DNA from: Homalodisca vitripennis
Taxonomy: Eukaryota > Arthropoda > Insecta > Hemiptera > Cicadellidae
Assembly (NCBI RefSeq): GCF_021130785.1
Contig: NC_060211.1
Location: forward strand, 22,119,001-22,183,000
Reading direction: 5' to 3'
DNA length: 64,000 nucleotides
The notes beneath the pieces are model-generated. The model was not told the DNA's origin and made no database searches. It worked only from the letters and a program-made list of their open reading frames with translations. Numbering within the stretch: position 1 is the stretch's first letter; the number at the start of each line of letters is the position of its first letter. Of the stretch, positions 48,528 through 62,600 are shown piece after piece. Both the position numbers and the translations under genes were made by a program.

Positions 48528-48665
48528 TTGACAGAAAATTTATGGTATTTTTATAGAATTTGTACAGAAAAAACTATATTACAGAAAACTTTTGCAGGAA
48601 AACCTTTTTTACAGGAAATTTTTACAGGAAAAACGTTTTACAGGAAAAACTTTTTACAGAAAAGG
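48528..48665 (+). repeat. Short degenerate tandem repeat
   Basis: About eight loose copies of a 15-18 base unit resembling TTTTACAGGAAAAAC, most regular at 48,600-48,660. Confidence 0.7.
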
Positions 48666-48879
48666 TGCTGGGATCAATTGGTGTAATATTCCGAGTGTCT
48701 AAAAATTAGAGCTCCGTTGTTATTCAGAACAAAGTGATAGTAGCTGAAATAATCTTCTGATATATTCCTCAGGAAACCGGAAATATTATGAGTAAATTCC
48801 AAAACTTATTGAGTAATAAATAACGGTTATAACCTGAGGATAAATTTATATACGATGTAGGATAACATCACACTACGTG

Positions 48880-49080
48880 CCTCTTAACAGGCTTCATTGA
48901 AGTTATTTTGCAAATAATCAAATCAATGGCTCAGGTCATCCTGCGGACACAGACAGGAAATTAATCATAGAGAAAAGAAGTTTTTACATTTCCCCGGCAG
49001 GCCAAAGAAAGATTATATCAGCCTACTCCATGATTGCCTCCAATGACGCTCAGCCTAATTATAAATAGTTGATATTAGGC
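48880..49080 (+). repeat. GCTCAGCC-family, upstream module
   Basis: CATCCTGCGGACACAGACAG, CCCCGGCAGGCCAAAGAAAG, ATCAGCCTACTCCATGATTG and CAATGACGCTCAGCCTAAT follow the same order as at 11,500-11,680. Confidence 0.7.
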
Positions 49081-49399
49081 TGAGGTTTATATATGACATA
49101 ATCAAAAGTCATAACATTCTTTTCTATGTAAAAATGAATTTTCATGCAATATTAAAAGTTTACAGAATAATATTTCTCTAGGTATTTTACTAAATTACAC
49201 ATACGGCTTTTTGTTTATTACGTTAGGTTTTATAGCAGTGCTCAATTAATAAAATTCCGTTGAGCTATGGAAGGTACTGCAATGCAAGTGCGCTGAAAAC
49301 AAATATTTTCTCCAATCTATAACATTGAATTTCCATTCTATTTTGTTTTTTTACTCTATGAACCAAGTTTTTCATGTTAAAATCTTATATAAGTTTGGT

Positions 49400-49650
49400 A
49401 AGTTTGCTCAAAAACTAATTTATCTTGATATTTCCTCGTTGCAATTATGGTTACTCATAAGAGCAATGTAAAAATATTCGATAACGCTCAGCCAAATTCT
49501 ATGGTTTGGTATACATCATCATCGAACTCATAGGTGCTTCTATATAAACGAAGCTTCATGCAAACATTCAGGTCTGTAGATATCGTGCGTATATGTGTAT
49601 GAAATGTTTCCAGCCCCTCAATTGGCTTTGCTATGGCTGAGCGTTAGTAT
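49400..49650 (+). repeat. GCTCAGCC-family, downstream module
   Basis: ATATTTCCTCGTTGCAATTA, GATAACGCTCAGCCAAATTC, CATCATCATCGAACTCATAG, ACGAAGCTTCATGCAAAC, GTAGATATCGTGCG and GAAATGTTTCCAGCCCC appear in order. It is the most complete single copy in the window. An inverted family box (GGCTGAGCGTTAG) closes it near 49,636. Confidence 0.75.
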
Positions 49651-49680
49651 ATGTACTTTTCAACAAATTAATGCCAAAAG

Positions 49681-49684
<4 letters not shown>

Positions 49685-49726
<42 letters not shown>
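49685..49726. repeat. (TA)n microsatellite
   Basis: About 21 TA repeats directly after the family copy. Confidence 0.95.
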
Positions 49727-49727
<1 letters not shown>

Positions 49728-52700
49728 GCTTAGGATTGTTATGGAACGTTTTACACAAGTTTGTCTTATCTCTACGGTACTCACTAAAAACTGTTTTGGA
49801 AATCCACAGGTTAACAGCAGAAATCCGCTAAAAATTTAACATGTTTTCACAACCAATCGTGAAAACTCGTGACCATCAAATACAGTATAAAATTCCCGTC
49901 AAATAAACTAAAATCATAAATAATGCTGAGTTAATATTCCCATATTGAGCCATCAAATCAATCTTAGTAAATATTGGATACCGAGGCTTACGGATTTTAA
50001 ATTGAAAAATGATGCTCTCAATGATAAATGTAATGGTACTCGATAATGTCTATAATATTTGAATCCATGAGATAACGTTTCTGGTGCTGTGGGAAGAGTT
50101 TGGTGTAAACTTTGACAGTCTAGTGACTATCAATAATCATATTTTAGTTATGTTTGGGAACAGGCCTACACTAACTTAAATTTTACAGCCAATGCAATAA
50201 TTGGAACAGCAGCTTGCCTCTAGTCCTGGCATGTCTTATCATACCTTTTGTTGCTATCTAAAACTTTGCACATAAACTGGATACAAATGACATAATATTT
50301 CATATTTCGAGAAAAGAATATTACCATTATCAAATAGGTACTCACTTACTCCCTACAACAACAAAATTATATTGCCAAATATAATTTGTTAGTTTTAAAC
50401 TTAAGTACATTTAGGCTGAAAAATTAAACTATCAGTATACGAGTATATTCTTATATTTTGCAATAATTATTTAGCTGTGACCCATTTATCTGGATTTTGT
50501 TACAATTAAACGCAAAAATTTTACAATTTGTTTCAATTTGTTCAATGCCGCTAGAACGCCAGTCTAGTTCATATCACTTAACAAAAAGTAGAGCCTACAA
50601 TAGAACTACCTAGAGCAGGGCTAAAAACTTTCAGACAAGTATTTGGCAGGAGTTTCTGTAGAACCACGAAGACCTCATCTTGGAGCTTTTTCTAGACTTA
50701 TGTACTTAACTACTTTTAGTTTATTTTGTATCATAATAGTTAAAAGGGTTAGATCTCTAATAGCGCTATATTAAATTGGGTTTCATTAAGATTTTTTCCT
50801 AATCAATTATTTTATAATACAATTGGCAGATTCGTATTTTGAAAAAAGAATAATACTACTAAACCGGCATTCATTTCCTCCCTAACATCAAAAATAAATG
50901 TTAATGTAAAATATCACGTGTGAATTCTAATCTTAAATACATGGATCTTAAAAATAGTTATTAAGGAGTGATTGATATATTTTAGTATTATACCACTTAA
51001 AAGTTTGATAAATTTGTGAAGTTAAGTAAAAAAGACTTCATCAGCTGAAAATTTATGCTGAAGACTAAGATAGCTGAGAAGACGAGGGAAAAAAAGTCGT
51101 GGATGCACCATTAGTAATGCTGACCGAGAATCTGCTCAGCCTGTGGCAGTTTAATGAACTACTGTAATACTGCACGCCTACTGTGTTTAATGAAGCAGAA
51201 AATTGCTTAGCTTCGAGCTTCATTCTGAGAAGGACAGAAATGAGTAAAGTCTGTGATCATTAGAACGAACAAGAATTTTCCCACGTTGACCTAACATATT
51301 AATGTTTAATTAAAACTGCATAATTTTGTTTTTAGTAACTTATTGACTAATTCAATTTGAGACTTAATTTAATACTTGTTTTGTGATCATCATTTGCTCA
51401 TTGCCATCATAAATGGAACTAACGGCAACATCAGTCTCCATTTAATTTAATACAATTTTACATTCTCATACGTTTACTTACTTATTTAGAAAATCGATAC
51501 AGTCTTGTAAACAAATTGTTTATATCCCTGTGCAAAAAATAAAATTAAATATATTATTCAGAAAGAGCCATTGAGTGGATTTTAAATCTTTACAAATATG
51601 TAGAAGGTTGTTGAGATACATAGGTCTGTCATGAACATCATTCCATAGGTACATAATTTGCAGTAAATACTTATATTTTGGAAGATTTAGTAACGAATTC
51701 AACCACAGACTGCGCCAGCATAGTTAAAATGGCTATTTTTCACTCGAGTAAGCCTACGACTTGATATTTGGCAAAGAACTTGGCTAGCATAAGTTACGCT
51801 CGATTTGTCGGAGCGATTCTGGCGAGAAATTGATTTCCAATTGGATGTTTACCTCCACCCCATATGGCAGTAAGATCGAGTCAAAGTTGTGTTCAACTAG
51901 TTATGGTCTATACACTATAGTGGTTAGTACAGCTGTACAATGCTTTATTACAAAATTCATGCCCAAGATATACCTAACATTATTTTAAACTTTAAGGAAG
52001 TGAGAGATCATCACGCCAAAGAGGATGTAACGTTGAATTCAATAGGTATTGTGATCTTTTTGCTGGCCCTATGCTAAGAGCAAGCCGGTGTGATAAGATG
52101 GTTTTTAAACTAGCGTTAAGGGCATCCGGTTTAAAATTAATTTTATTTCTAAAAGCCACTCTTTTAAGGACTTCTGATAATAACCCTATTGTTTCTAAGG
52201 CTCAGGTGTAACTAAGCGGTATTGAGTCCACCGTAGTAAAATAAAAGTACTCAGCTAAAGTAACAAATATAGTAAGTACTAGTTCCCAAGAGATGCAATT
52301 CCATATAATAATACTTATTTCTTTCACAGATTACATTTTCGAGGAAGATACTTAGAGACTTTCAAATTTCTATAAAACCCGATAGAATCTGCAATTTTTA
52401 TGTGTTTATCAAATCAAATCAATGAACATTCGTAAAAGGTAAGGCAACTAACCCATACATTTGTCGCTAAGATGATTACAATTTTGACCGACAAGGTTGC
52501 TTTAAAATTTGTTATTATATCATAGTTTTGTGTGATAAATTTTAAAAACCTATGGAGTTACGTAATAATTTTATGGTTGTTCTAAAAATATAATAATTTT
52601 AAATCAGTTTCTTTACCTGGAATTTTTTGTATTTATTTAGTATTTAACACCCAAATAGTAATATAGGAAACATCGTTAAATCTAAATTATAGTGCTTACA

Positions 52701-53410
52701 TTAACATTTGTGTTGTTACAACATAGTATCCAGAAGAACGTTGAATTTAATAAGGAGTGCTCTGTGTTTAAAAAATATATTGCAATTTGTGTACGCAATT
52801 TAATTGTGTCTTGTAATTAAATGTTACAATATACAGAAAGGGATTGTTAAATGCTATTGGAACTAAAAGAAAGCAAGTCCCAATCCCCATATTGGACTAC
52901 AAGGAAGTTCTACCTTCTTAAAAACGTCCAACAGAACGTCACAGGTTAGGTCACGTGACTTATAACTATGACACCAATCCAGTAGGCTACGCACGTCTGC
53001 CAATATTTCTAATTAGCTCTTAGGAAGTCAACCTCAGACGGTTGTAGAGAACAATAACTCTACAAGAAATGACACTAATACAATGGAAGGATTTCTTAGA
53101 GCTTTGATATGTAGGACGAATGCGAAAAGTCAAGGTCAATTGGCCCTTTTGTATAATTGGTCACATTCGAACAATTCCTGTAAAATAATAACTTTTAATT
53201 CAAACTATAACATACCTTAAGCAAAACATAAATTATTTGATTTCATTGAAATTACAAATTTTTTAATTCCTATTCTTGTAGCGGACAACACTAGTGACAT
53301 AACTGTTATGATATTTACTGACTCCTTGCGATTTCTTTCGTAACTTTTGTTGATAATCGGCTAAATATCTTCCTTTGTATCATCATCCAGCTAAGCTAGC
53401 TCTTCTTGGG
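49727..53410. other. Long AT-rich region, nothing recognised
   Basis: About 3.7 kb with no recognised gene, RNA or repeat. Confidence 0.4.
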
Positions 53411-53414
53411 AATC

Positions 53415-54031
53415 AGAAATCAGAAATCAGAAATTCTTTATTGTCAGACAGTAGAACACTGCAAAATAGCGTCATCAATATTATGTAATAGTTAATTACA
53501 TTAAGTTATTTTCAGAATAGCCCAATAAAATTAAATATAAAAACGTCAGATTAATTTAAACAGCACTAAAGTTTTTGTCAATGCTAAAATAAATCAAACT
53601 AAAGCTTACATAGGTGGCTAGTCTTAACATAAAGTTTAATATAAGCTAGTCTGACCAGAGCACTCGACAAAGTCCCTGACACTGTAGTAAGCCCGCTGTA
53701 CCAAATGCCGCTTGACCTCCCTCTCAAAAGAAGGACTTTTTTTTGTTTTCATAGAGTCTGTGAGTGCATTATATAGTTTAATGCCGCTGGTTAGTAAATG
53801 TCTTTCAAAAAAACTTGTTCTATGGGCAGGAATGGTAATCATATTGGAGTGACGTAGATTGTGACGATGTAGGGGATTTTGAGATTTGAAAAGGTGGAGG
53901 TTTTTGTGAACAAATGTCACGCAGTACAAGATATAAATCGATGGGAATGTTAGAACCTTTGCCTCCCTAAAAAGCGACCTACAAGAAGTTCTACACGGTT
54001 TCCCAAATCTGACGTAAGAATCTTTTGACAA
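53415..54031 (-). pseudogene. 5'-truncated CR1/Jockey-like LINE, C-terminal ORF2 and 3' end
   Basis: On the minus strand an open frame of 131 codons (53,636-54,031) matches the layout of the region after the reverse transcriptase in CR1/Jockey-type ORF2: CRSLFREAKVLTFPSIYILY, then a short basic H-x-LR segment, then IPAHRTSFFERHLLTSGIKL with YNAL, then a final helix ending VQRAYYSVRDF. No catalytic FADD box is present, because the copy is truncated on its 5' side, as usual for target-primed insertion. The ORF has no ATG at its start. The 3' end (about 53,415-53,450) carries tandem ATTTCTG units instead of poly-A, as CR1-type elements do. The frame is intact, so the copy may be rather young. 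Confidence 0.75.
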
Positions 54032-54034
54032 AAC

Positions 54035-55430
54035 TACTTATTCTGTTAATTACACATTGAGACTAATAGCTATGTAGTTCGTAGCTCATGAACATTTTAA
54101 ACTATCATTAGTTCAATATTCCTGACATACCTCATTACCTCGGCTGTAATACAGTGTTTATCAACAGTCCATTGCGCATAAGGAAATAACAAACACTTAC
54201 TTGGATGAAAGAAGCACTGAGCGATTATTTTCTTAGCAGCAGTAAAGCTGTCCGATCAAAAATTTCGGAAATTACGTATAAAAAAGGAGCTAAGTTAACT
54301 AAAATATCTAACTTGTAACGTCAACTACCTCATTCAACCCATCCCACCCCCCACCCAACCATACCTAAGAAGAATCCATTAAAAACTTTAACCCACCAAA
54401 TAAAACATATTGAACATATTTTATCCTAGACATTTGTTTCCTCCAACCAATAAAATGGCTATGTAAAAATAAAACACTCTTAGCCACGTTCTTTATTACC
54501 AACGCAGTATTATTTTTTATTAGTGACGCCACCAACCAGTAAAGCCAATATTCATTTTTAGCGTAAAGCTGCGAGCACAGTATGGTTATAGCAACACAAG
54601 TATAGGAGAGAATATCTTATCAGTAGTTGACACATGTGGTTGGACTCCGATGGATTTTGTTTATGTATGTGTTTGACAACGTAATAATGCACGGCCAGTC
54701 TCCGATCCCCCTGGTACACACTATGCCTCGACATTAGGTGAATATAGAATAATTAAAATTATAAAATTATTACTTTCCCAATAAAGCATATTATTTTGTC
54801 ATTTTGCAAGATCAAAGTAATTTCAGAGATAAGGATATTTGACAATATTTCAATAATATTTACATTGCCTACGATGTGGTAATTTTTTGTGGCGACTCGG
54901 TTATTCCCTTAAATTTGAATGTAAAAGAGTATATTGATATTGTATAAATGTTTATAAATAGACATAAACTTTCAAAGCATAATTATTACATTATATGAGA
55001 AAATACTATATTTGTAAATATCAATATAATAGCACAAAATATTTATATTCTAACCAAAACAATTGATTTTTTTAGATGAGTAATATTTACTTTAAAGTTT
55101 TCATTTAATTCACTAAAACAGTTTTTTATATTCTGTATTTATGGCTAAAACGGATACCAGCATATATTTAAAAACCTTTTAGGAAACACACAAAGGTTGT
55201 TACTGAAAGGTATAAACAACGTTTAGTTGAAAATCGAAAATGCATTAGGGGTAGGTTAAACACCACAGTTAGTGTTTATGGCAGAGTTTTAACTTTTAAC
55301 AAGGGCTAATCATGGAAAGTTAGCCCCGCAGTGGCGTATGTTCGATAAGTGTAACAATTACTGAAAATAGTAAGTTCTGCAGATTTTCTCGAGTATATTT
55401 GGCTTTTATTAGAAAATAATTAAGAGAAAT
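54035..55430. other. AT-rich region, nothing recognised
   Basis: No gene recognised. A C-rich patch (CCCATCCCACCCCCCACCC) lies at 54,338-54,356. Confidence 0.4.
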
Positions 55431-55509
55431 GACTTCATTTGACTTTTTTTAATCCAAAGTAAAAAAAAAGGTTTTTTTCGGATGTTGAAAAATTAAGCAC
55501 AAAACTGTT

Positions 55510-55690
55510 TGTAAAAACAAGGAGGGACTGGACCTCCAGTGAATTGTCCCTAAGGGTCCGTAGGTTCTGTCCCGATATCAGACAGTCCAGAACCGTGCTC
55601 TCCTCCCTCCACTTATTACACAGTCCGCGCTTCAACATTCGCGCATGCGCATCAGCAATCGTGGTGGGTGACAACGTATCACTCACAACA
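55510..55690. promoter_or_regulatory. GC-rich island with NRF-1-type palindrome (tentative)
   Basis: A ~180-base GC-rich stretch in AT-rich surroundings contains GCGCATGCGC (about 55,641-55,650), the palindromic site bound by NRF-1/EWG proteins at animal promoters. An 83-codon minus-strand frame (55,435-55,686) and a 78-codon plus-strand frame overlap it; neither resembles a known protein. It could be a promoter or first exon of a gene not otherwise visible, or a fragment of a mobile element. Confidence 0.2.
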
Positions 55691-56460
55691 CTTAAATCTG
55701 TTTTTTTTTTCAGTATTTTTACATATTTGCTAGTTAGTTCATTGACGTTGCAATATCATAGGTTTAATGTTTTTGTGTGAAATGTGTGCTTCTTTTTTAT
55801 GAACATATAACAAGTGTGATGTCAAAAAAAACATTTAATTAGCGCTAAAACAGAAATTAAAGAGGAGGCAGGAACAATTCGCAGCAAAGCTCGTTAAAAT
55901 TTACCCTGGAAATAGCGGTGAAGTTAGTAATCTTCGTATAAACTAGATATTAGCATGAAGGATGCTGTTGATACTATGTTACTTACCGAGTTACTTCATA
56001 GTAGTTTTAGTGAACATTTTAAAGTTAACATGTGAGAATCGCAGTCGAGGTTTATCTTAGGGCTGGAAACTTCTTTGTTGGTAACAAATAAAAACATTGG
56101 TTTTAGTAATGAAAATAGTAATGATAATGTTAAAACCCTAGTGACTTTGAGTTTTATAATGAGAATGTCATACATGATTTTCATTCAGATGAGGTAAATT
56201 TATCAAAAATTGATAAATAGTATTATGAAATAATATATTTTTCTAAGTGGATGCTATGAAGAACGAAATAATACCGTCAATTTCTTTATAAAAACCTTAA
56301 TCAAAAAAACCACAAATTATAATCCGTAATTGAACACAAATATTTATTTTAGTTAATATAAATATTAATTAAACTTAAGTTTTCCGAAAGAAAACTTCTT
56401 TCGTGTTTACATGGATAAAGGCCTAAGGGATCAATGATTCGAAGCGACTGTTGCAAACAC
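55691..56460. other. AT-rich region, nothing recognised
   Basis: No gene or repeat recognised. Confidence 0.4.
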
Positions 56461-56619
56461 TGTTAGTCAAAAATTATAATGCGGGCACTGTTACTTTTCA
56501 TTGGTGACATCTGCAGGTATTGTTATGGGCTTTTATTACAAAAGAGTATCTGCAACGCTGCAGTGCGGGTATTTGTCTGTTTTATCGCGGGTTTGCAGGT
56601 GCACGTTGGATGTTGGTGC

Positions 56620-56665
56620 ATGTCACTCCATGGGATTTGGCTGCGCGTTAGTAGATATATCTGCA
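56620..56665 (-). repeat. GCTCAGCC-family end fragment
   Basis: Minus strand CTAACGCGCAGCCAAATCCC followed by ATGGAGTGACAT matches the family border seen at 28,110-28,140 and 22,780. Only the border is recognisable. The 77-codon plus-strand frame over it (56,479-56,712) has no known homologue. Confidence 0.45.
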
Positions 56666-56712
56666 TTGTTCTTATAGGTAGGAAGGATGGCAATATGAAA
56701 ATATCAGAATAA

Positions 56713-59515
56713 ATAGATGTGTAAATAAACTGAGATTTTAAAATTACATTTTGATCCGTAGAAAGAAAAAAGTACTATAGGCTTCAAAGAAAATATATAT
56801 CAATATATATATTATCAATAACAACAGGACCATCTTACTAGTTTATATGGGTTGTTTATATTTCCATGTAAAACTCAATTAAACTTTCACACTGGCATGT
56901 GTTGATTTTAAAAATTGATCAGTATGTTTTATAGGACTGATCTGATAACGTATTCAGATAATATTTGATATACGTATATTATTTAGAAAATTTATGAATT
57001 CGCATCATCTTGTAAACATGAAAAGAAGTACATCATCTACGATATGTCTGTGTGTTTGTGTTATAAATAAAACTTTAAAGTGAATAAAAATATATAGTTA
57101 AACGCTTTGTAAATGTTTAAGAACTTTGCAAGAGATTTTTAGAAACATTCCATGTTAGGAAAGATGGATTACTTTCGTATAAACATTTTGATCGAAAAAT
57201 TATTTCCCTACTTGTCGTAATAACGGAATATTAAAAGTTTTATCGAGAACCGTCCCTAATTTAAATACATCAATACCTTAATTATTGATGCGTAACTGCT
57301 GATTATTAAACAGAAGATTCTTGTGACAAGAGTAAACCATCTTATTTACAATTAGAAAAATATGCAATAATATGCAAATTAACTAGTTTTATGTTAAAAT
57401 TAACTATATTAGAACTGGTAATTGGCGAAACAAAATTTAAAGGTAAATTAAGTAAAACAACATCTACTGCAACCTTTCAAATTTCATAACAAGTGCACAA
57501 ATTTTCAACAATAATGTCAGCGTTTAGTATCAACAACCAGCCTATCTTTAAGTTTTATACTAATACTTATACGATATTAATAACTCGATTCGTGTATATT
57601 AAATGAGAGATAGGTTTTTTTCCTTATTATTGATTACAACAAAGTAATCTAGGTATCAAAGGATTATATGAAACTAATCCACATTTCAATAGCTTCAACA
57701 TTTTACATTAAATTCCTCGTTTTTTAAATATTACCATTATTATTTTGAGCTTTCACTACCAATATAATATAACTTTGAAATACCTACTATCAAACCTCAT
57801 TTAATTTTTGACAATATCGATAAAATAATCTTTTTGAATGTAGGACGTCAAACTTTTGAAATCATTTATCACATGTAGTTCAGTCGAGTAGAACTAGTCG
57901 GATATATCAGTTCCTTTTCAGAAATAAAAAAACAACCCTATTTAAAAATATTGCATAGGTAACTTTAATTACTACGTTAACATCATCCGAATGGGAAAGT
58001 GTATAAAAACGAGTGTTGTTACTAATTGAATGAGTTTTTTATAAGATAACTTAGAGCACCTGATTTCGATAAAAAAACTGACATACCAAATGTTACAGAA
58101 CTTTAGCACTATTAATATTGTTATCCTGGAGTAGAGAACCATAGTGTTATTGTCAAAAGTATATAAGATAATAATATCTAAACTAATTAAGAGATTTGAA
58201 ACGATAATAAGTAAATCAGTCATGAAAGTCACATTACATTACATTCCAGGAGCCGAAAATCTGTTTACATTGTATACGAACACTAACTTGTTATGGAAAT
58301 GTTGAAATACTGTTCAAGAATTCGATAGAATACTACTCTTTTTAAATAAATTAAACTTTAACCACGATAGTTTTGTTAGGGGAACTGAAATGGAAGGGTA
58401 TCAGAGTGGTTAAATATACCAACCAACAATTCATTTCTTAATCACATTTTTCATACACTTAAAATTAATAAAGAAACCCGAAAATTAAAGTTTAATTATA
58501 TTTGTAAATTATTTTGATTCAACACAAAGTTAGTATTATTTGGCAAACGTGCATTTTCTAATATAATCGAAAACTTTGTTTTCTGTTGGGCTTATGTAAA
58601 TCTACGAAAATCCGATGTGAGAGTCCCTCTGCTCAATTTCCATAGAAGGTCGATCAATAAGGTTAGTCTACATGTCGACTGAGTTATTTCCCTGCCAAAA
58701 GCTTTCAGCGTTGTATTTGGTTGGCGAATCGCAATTACAGTTATTATTGGATTGTATTAATTTAGACAGTATTAATTTAAACACAATGTCCATTACTGAT
58801 GGAGATCCTGTTACTACACTGAGAAACAACAGGTGTTGACAGCACTACAAGTGTTTGTGAACTAATGTACTACTTACTATTATATATTATAACTCATAGA
58901 ATAATTCAAGACGTTTGTTAACTGTAGAAACCTGCTGGTAGCATTTAAATCATTCATAACATCACTTTTAGCCAGAAATCAGACTCTGTTGTCAGATATA
59001 AATAAAATAACAAACACAAAGTCCAATACTTTAGTGAGAGATAACCTAGTTTTAGGTGCAATTTCGTTGTAAAGGTCAGTTTCCTTTCCAATTATACTTT
59101 ATCTCGAGTGTTTTCAAGATGACTCACACAGTTTACTATAACTACTTCAACTCCTCAATAAATTCTGTCTGTTTGTTTCAGACATCTTTTCATTATAATC
59201 TTTTGACATATTTCAACCTTTAATTGTATTTGACATTTTTGTTTCCAATAAGTGCAGGGCTTCACAGAAATTGTAAGTATGATGTGCAGAGAAAAATCTT
59301 TACCTGGACGTTTTGAAAATTAGGCATTTCAAAGGCTGGTTGACAATATTTACAAAGATTAAATTTTAGTTCATGTATATTTGTTTATCCTTATTTTCGA
59401 ATATGTGACACATTTATAAAGTATCGTTCACACTTCAAATTTTATATTTTTCGATAGTATCCATGCCATTCTACTCGTATTTATCGAATACGGTAAAATA
59501 AAATAGATAGTTATA
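56713..59515. other. AT-rich region, nothing recognised
   Basis: About 2.8 kb without a recognised gene. The 86-codon minus-strand frame at 57,972-58,232 is hydrophobic and unremarkable. Confidence 0.4.
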
Positions 59516-59519
59516 GCCA

Positions 59520-59665
59520 AACAAGTGAAAACTCTTATCTTAACCGATGAACGCAGTGAATTTACATTTAAAGAGTAATTTTGTGCGGGATTACGTGAAA
59601 TATTATTACCTTGTAAATAGAAGTGTGGGGATGTGTGTGTACTTCATTCTGAAAAGAATACGATG
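59520..59665 (+). repeat. Dispersed repeat pair, copy 1
   Basis: ATCTTAACCGATGAACGCAG, GTGAATTTAC, TTACGTGAAATATTAT and GGATGTGTGTGTACTTC recur in order at 63,845-63,995 with moderate identity. Lengths between the boxes differ. No coding frame is shared. Confidence 0.6.
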
Positions 59666-59669
59666 ATGG

Positions 59670-62600
59670 GTAGAGGAGGGGGTAATAGAAATCTATTTCA
59701 TATTCAACCTCCTTTCCTTTATCACGGTGTAATAGAAGATAATATTGTTAATAGGTGTGGGGGCAGAGAAGAATGGGATTGCCTCCTTGTATTATATTTG
59801 AAAATTACGACTTATTAGTGTGTATAAACTATTTTTGTCCACAAACTAGATAGTGCATTAGAATGTATGTTAAATGTACATAATACTCCGTTAGAGATAT
59901 AACGGACTATACGGAATTTGTATTATATTGAATTTAACTTTTATGTTGGTTACTCTAAGGCTTGCAAAATCTACTAAAATCTTTCATCTGATTCTTCACA
60001 TTTACGTCCTATTGTGATAAATGTAACCGTTATTATTATTTTTAGTCGTTTGTAATATTCAAGGGTCTGCTTTAACATGCCAAAATTTTAGTTTTTTAAT
60101 AATAAACTCGTTTGAAAAGTATACGGATGTTTTAAATCATAATGCTAAAAGTGACACACAAGGCACTAGTATTATAGTACTATTATTCCGTTCTGTTGGA
60201 AATCCTAATGATCTACAAAATCCAGTATCGTTGCTTGGTTTAAATTTAAACAGGTGTATTTACATACAAATTAAGTGAATACTATTCCTTGTAAAGATAG
60301 TGTGAACAAATATAAAACACCTTTTGTAGACAAATGTTTGTTTGTGAACTTATAACTTGGATTGAGACCAAATGATTTTCCCATCACTCAAGTTTGTCTG
60401 TTATGGTTTCTGACATTTACAACATTAATCAAGGTTTCTGATAAACCTGAGTGCCACTGTTCTCAGCAGTCATGTTAAATTAACGCGGTGAGTGTCTTCA
60501 TAACTGAAGCGGTGCTGAGGTGTAACTCTCTTAACGTGTAACAGGCTAAATATTCGTTTATATTGGGGAAAATGTTTGAAACATAATAATACGGCCCTTA
60601 CAAGAAGAAGACTGCGTGCAATCTGTGAGGTGTCTTTCTTAACGTCTGTTATATAACGTTAAGCACGCGATGATCCATCTTAACGCATAGTTGCATAACG
60701 ATGAATTAATTATCGATTAAATGCTTCGATCAGACGATCATACATGCAATCAGGACATGCAATGGTCAAACGAGAAAAAGTTATATACTGTTATACGCTA
60801 AAATAAAAATGTAAACTATTTTTTCATTCCATATACAGTATTAAGGAAATTATGTTGTGCTATAATACTTACAAATATAAAACTCTCGGAAATATTGATG
60901 TTATTACCAAACTCGATCTAGTAATTTAGCATATTAATTTCTTGCTACGCTCGCGTAATTTAATGTTAAAAATAAAAAATATAATATATAAATAATCACT
61001 CATACTGATAGATTATAAGGTTCTGATAAATCAGATGTTTTAAAACTATGATTAAAAAAAACCTTAATTTACAGAACGCTAAAATTATATTGCAGAACGA
61101 AATAAAACAGGTTGTTATAGATTAAAAGCATTACAATGTAGTGAAATTCAGGCTGACAGTTACCAGGATAAACTCTTCCGCCCGGTTGCACAAAGCGTTT
61201 GTCAAAATGTTACTAATTGAGCAGTTCCTGTCTAACTTTGCATTGAGTGACAACAACCAGAAATGGACAGGAAGCGTTCATTTAAATTATAAACATAACT
61301 ATCAAAAGGACTGAGGGTAACCTTTTTCAGTACCTTTTTTATGTGGACAAACCAAATGATCATTAAAATTAATCTTGTGCACTTTCCTCTGTCCAGGCCT
61401 CTGTCATTAACATCTGTTTATCCTCCAAACAACAAGAAAAATGTAAAAATATATTTTGTGTTTAATCTAAAAAATATCACTTCTACTTGAAGGTACTACC
61501 TAATAGTTGTAATTGATTTGAAACGCTTAAGTAAGATTGTTCACTTTTAAAGATAGTTTTGATGTAATAAACGTGCATAACTTCTTTTAATATAACAGCT
61601 AAACAGAAATTATAATTACTATAGTTTGTATGATAGTTTATAAATACCTTAAACTTTTGAAGACCTAACGTATAGAATATTAACGTAATTATCGATCGAA
61701 CCTATACACTAAACACGTTCGTACCAACGAAATAACCTAAGTGTGAGACAACAAATTTTTTTTTAATTTAATTTACTATATTCAGAAAGATTTGACAGAA
61801 AACGTGACTTGATCGACATTTCCCTCTATACTGGTTACCCCTTTAATTCACCGCCAAATAATCTTTGTTTATTAATTACAAAAGATACCATGGGCGAATA
61901 TCTGTATTCAATGTTTCTAATCTTCTTATTAATTATACTTATGAATCTCAATTATAATATAAATAATTTTTATGTTTGTAAAATCATATTTTTGATTAAA
62001 AATAGTATATCAGTACTCTACAATGAATGACACTACAAATTCCGTACAGTGGCATAGCTAATCTATTTTAGATGTTATCCAACAGGTAAATCGTATCTTT
62101 ACATAATTTGAATACACATATTTTTAATATTGTCGTTTAATTTGCAATATGGAAGATAATTAGTTAGTTAGAACTCAATCTCATTGTTATTATTAATTCA
62201 AATCTATTTAACTAATATCCATGGGTATTTCTTTGAACTCAAACATCTGGAAGTTTCTGTTGTAATATAACTTGTAATTATACATGCAATTGTAGGAAGG
62301 CCTGTTGAACTATCCCTCAGGTACACACATATGGCGTTTCGTCATTGGCTCAAGTTTTCTCATTAAAAATATAATGACATTTATTGAAGTTTTCAATATT
62401 AGTCGTCATGACTTTCTTGTTGCTCTCCACATCTGATAATTTGGACCAAACCTGTATAATCGTTTCGTAGGCTGTTAGTGTGTATTCTTTTATATCTTTG
62501 ATAATCGAAAATTGCAGTTTAAGGGATGTGAATGATGTTCCCTCTAGAACCTTAAACGGAAATTTTTGGAAAAAAAACGGGTTTAAATAATAAATCTCCC

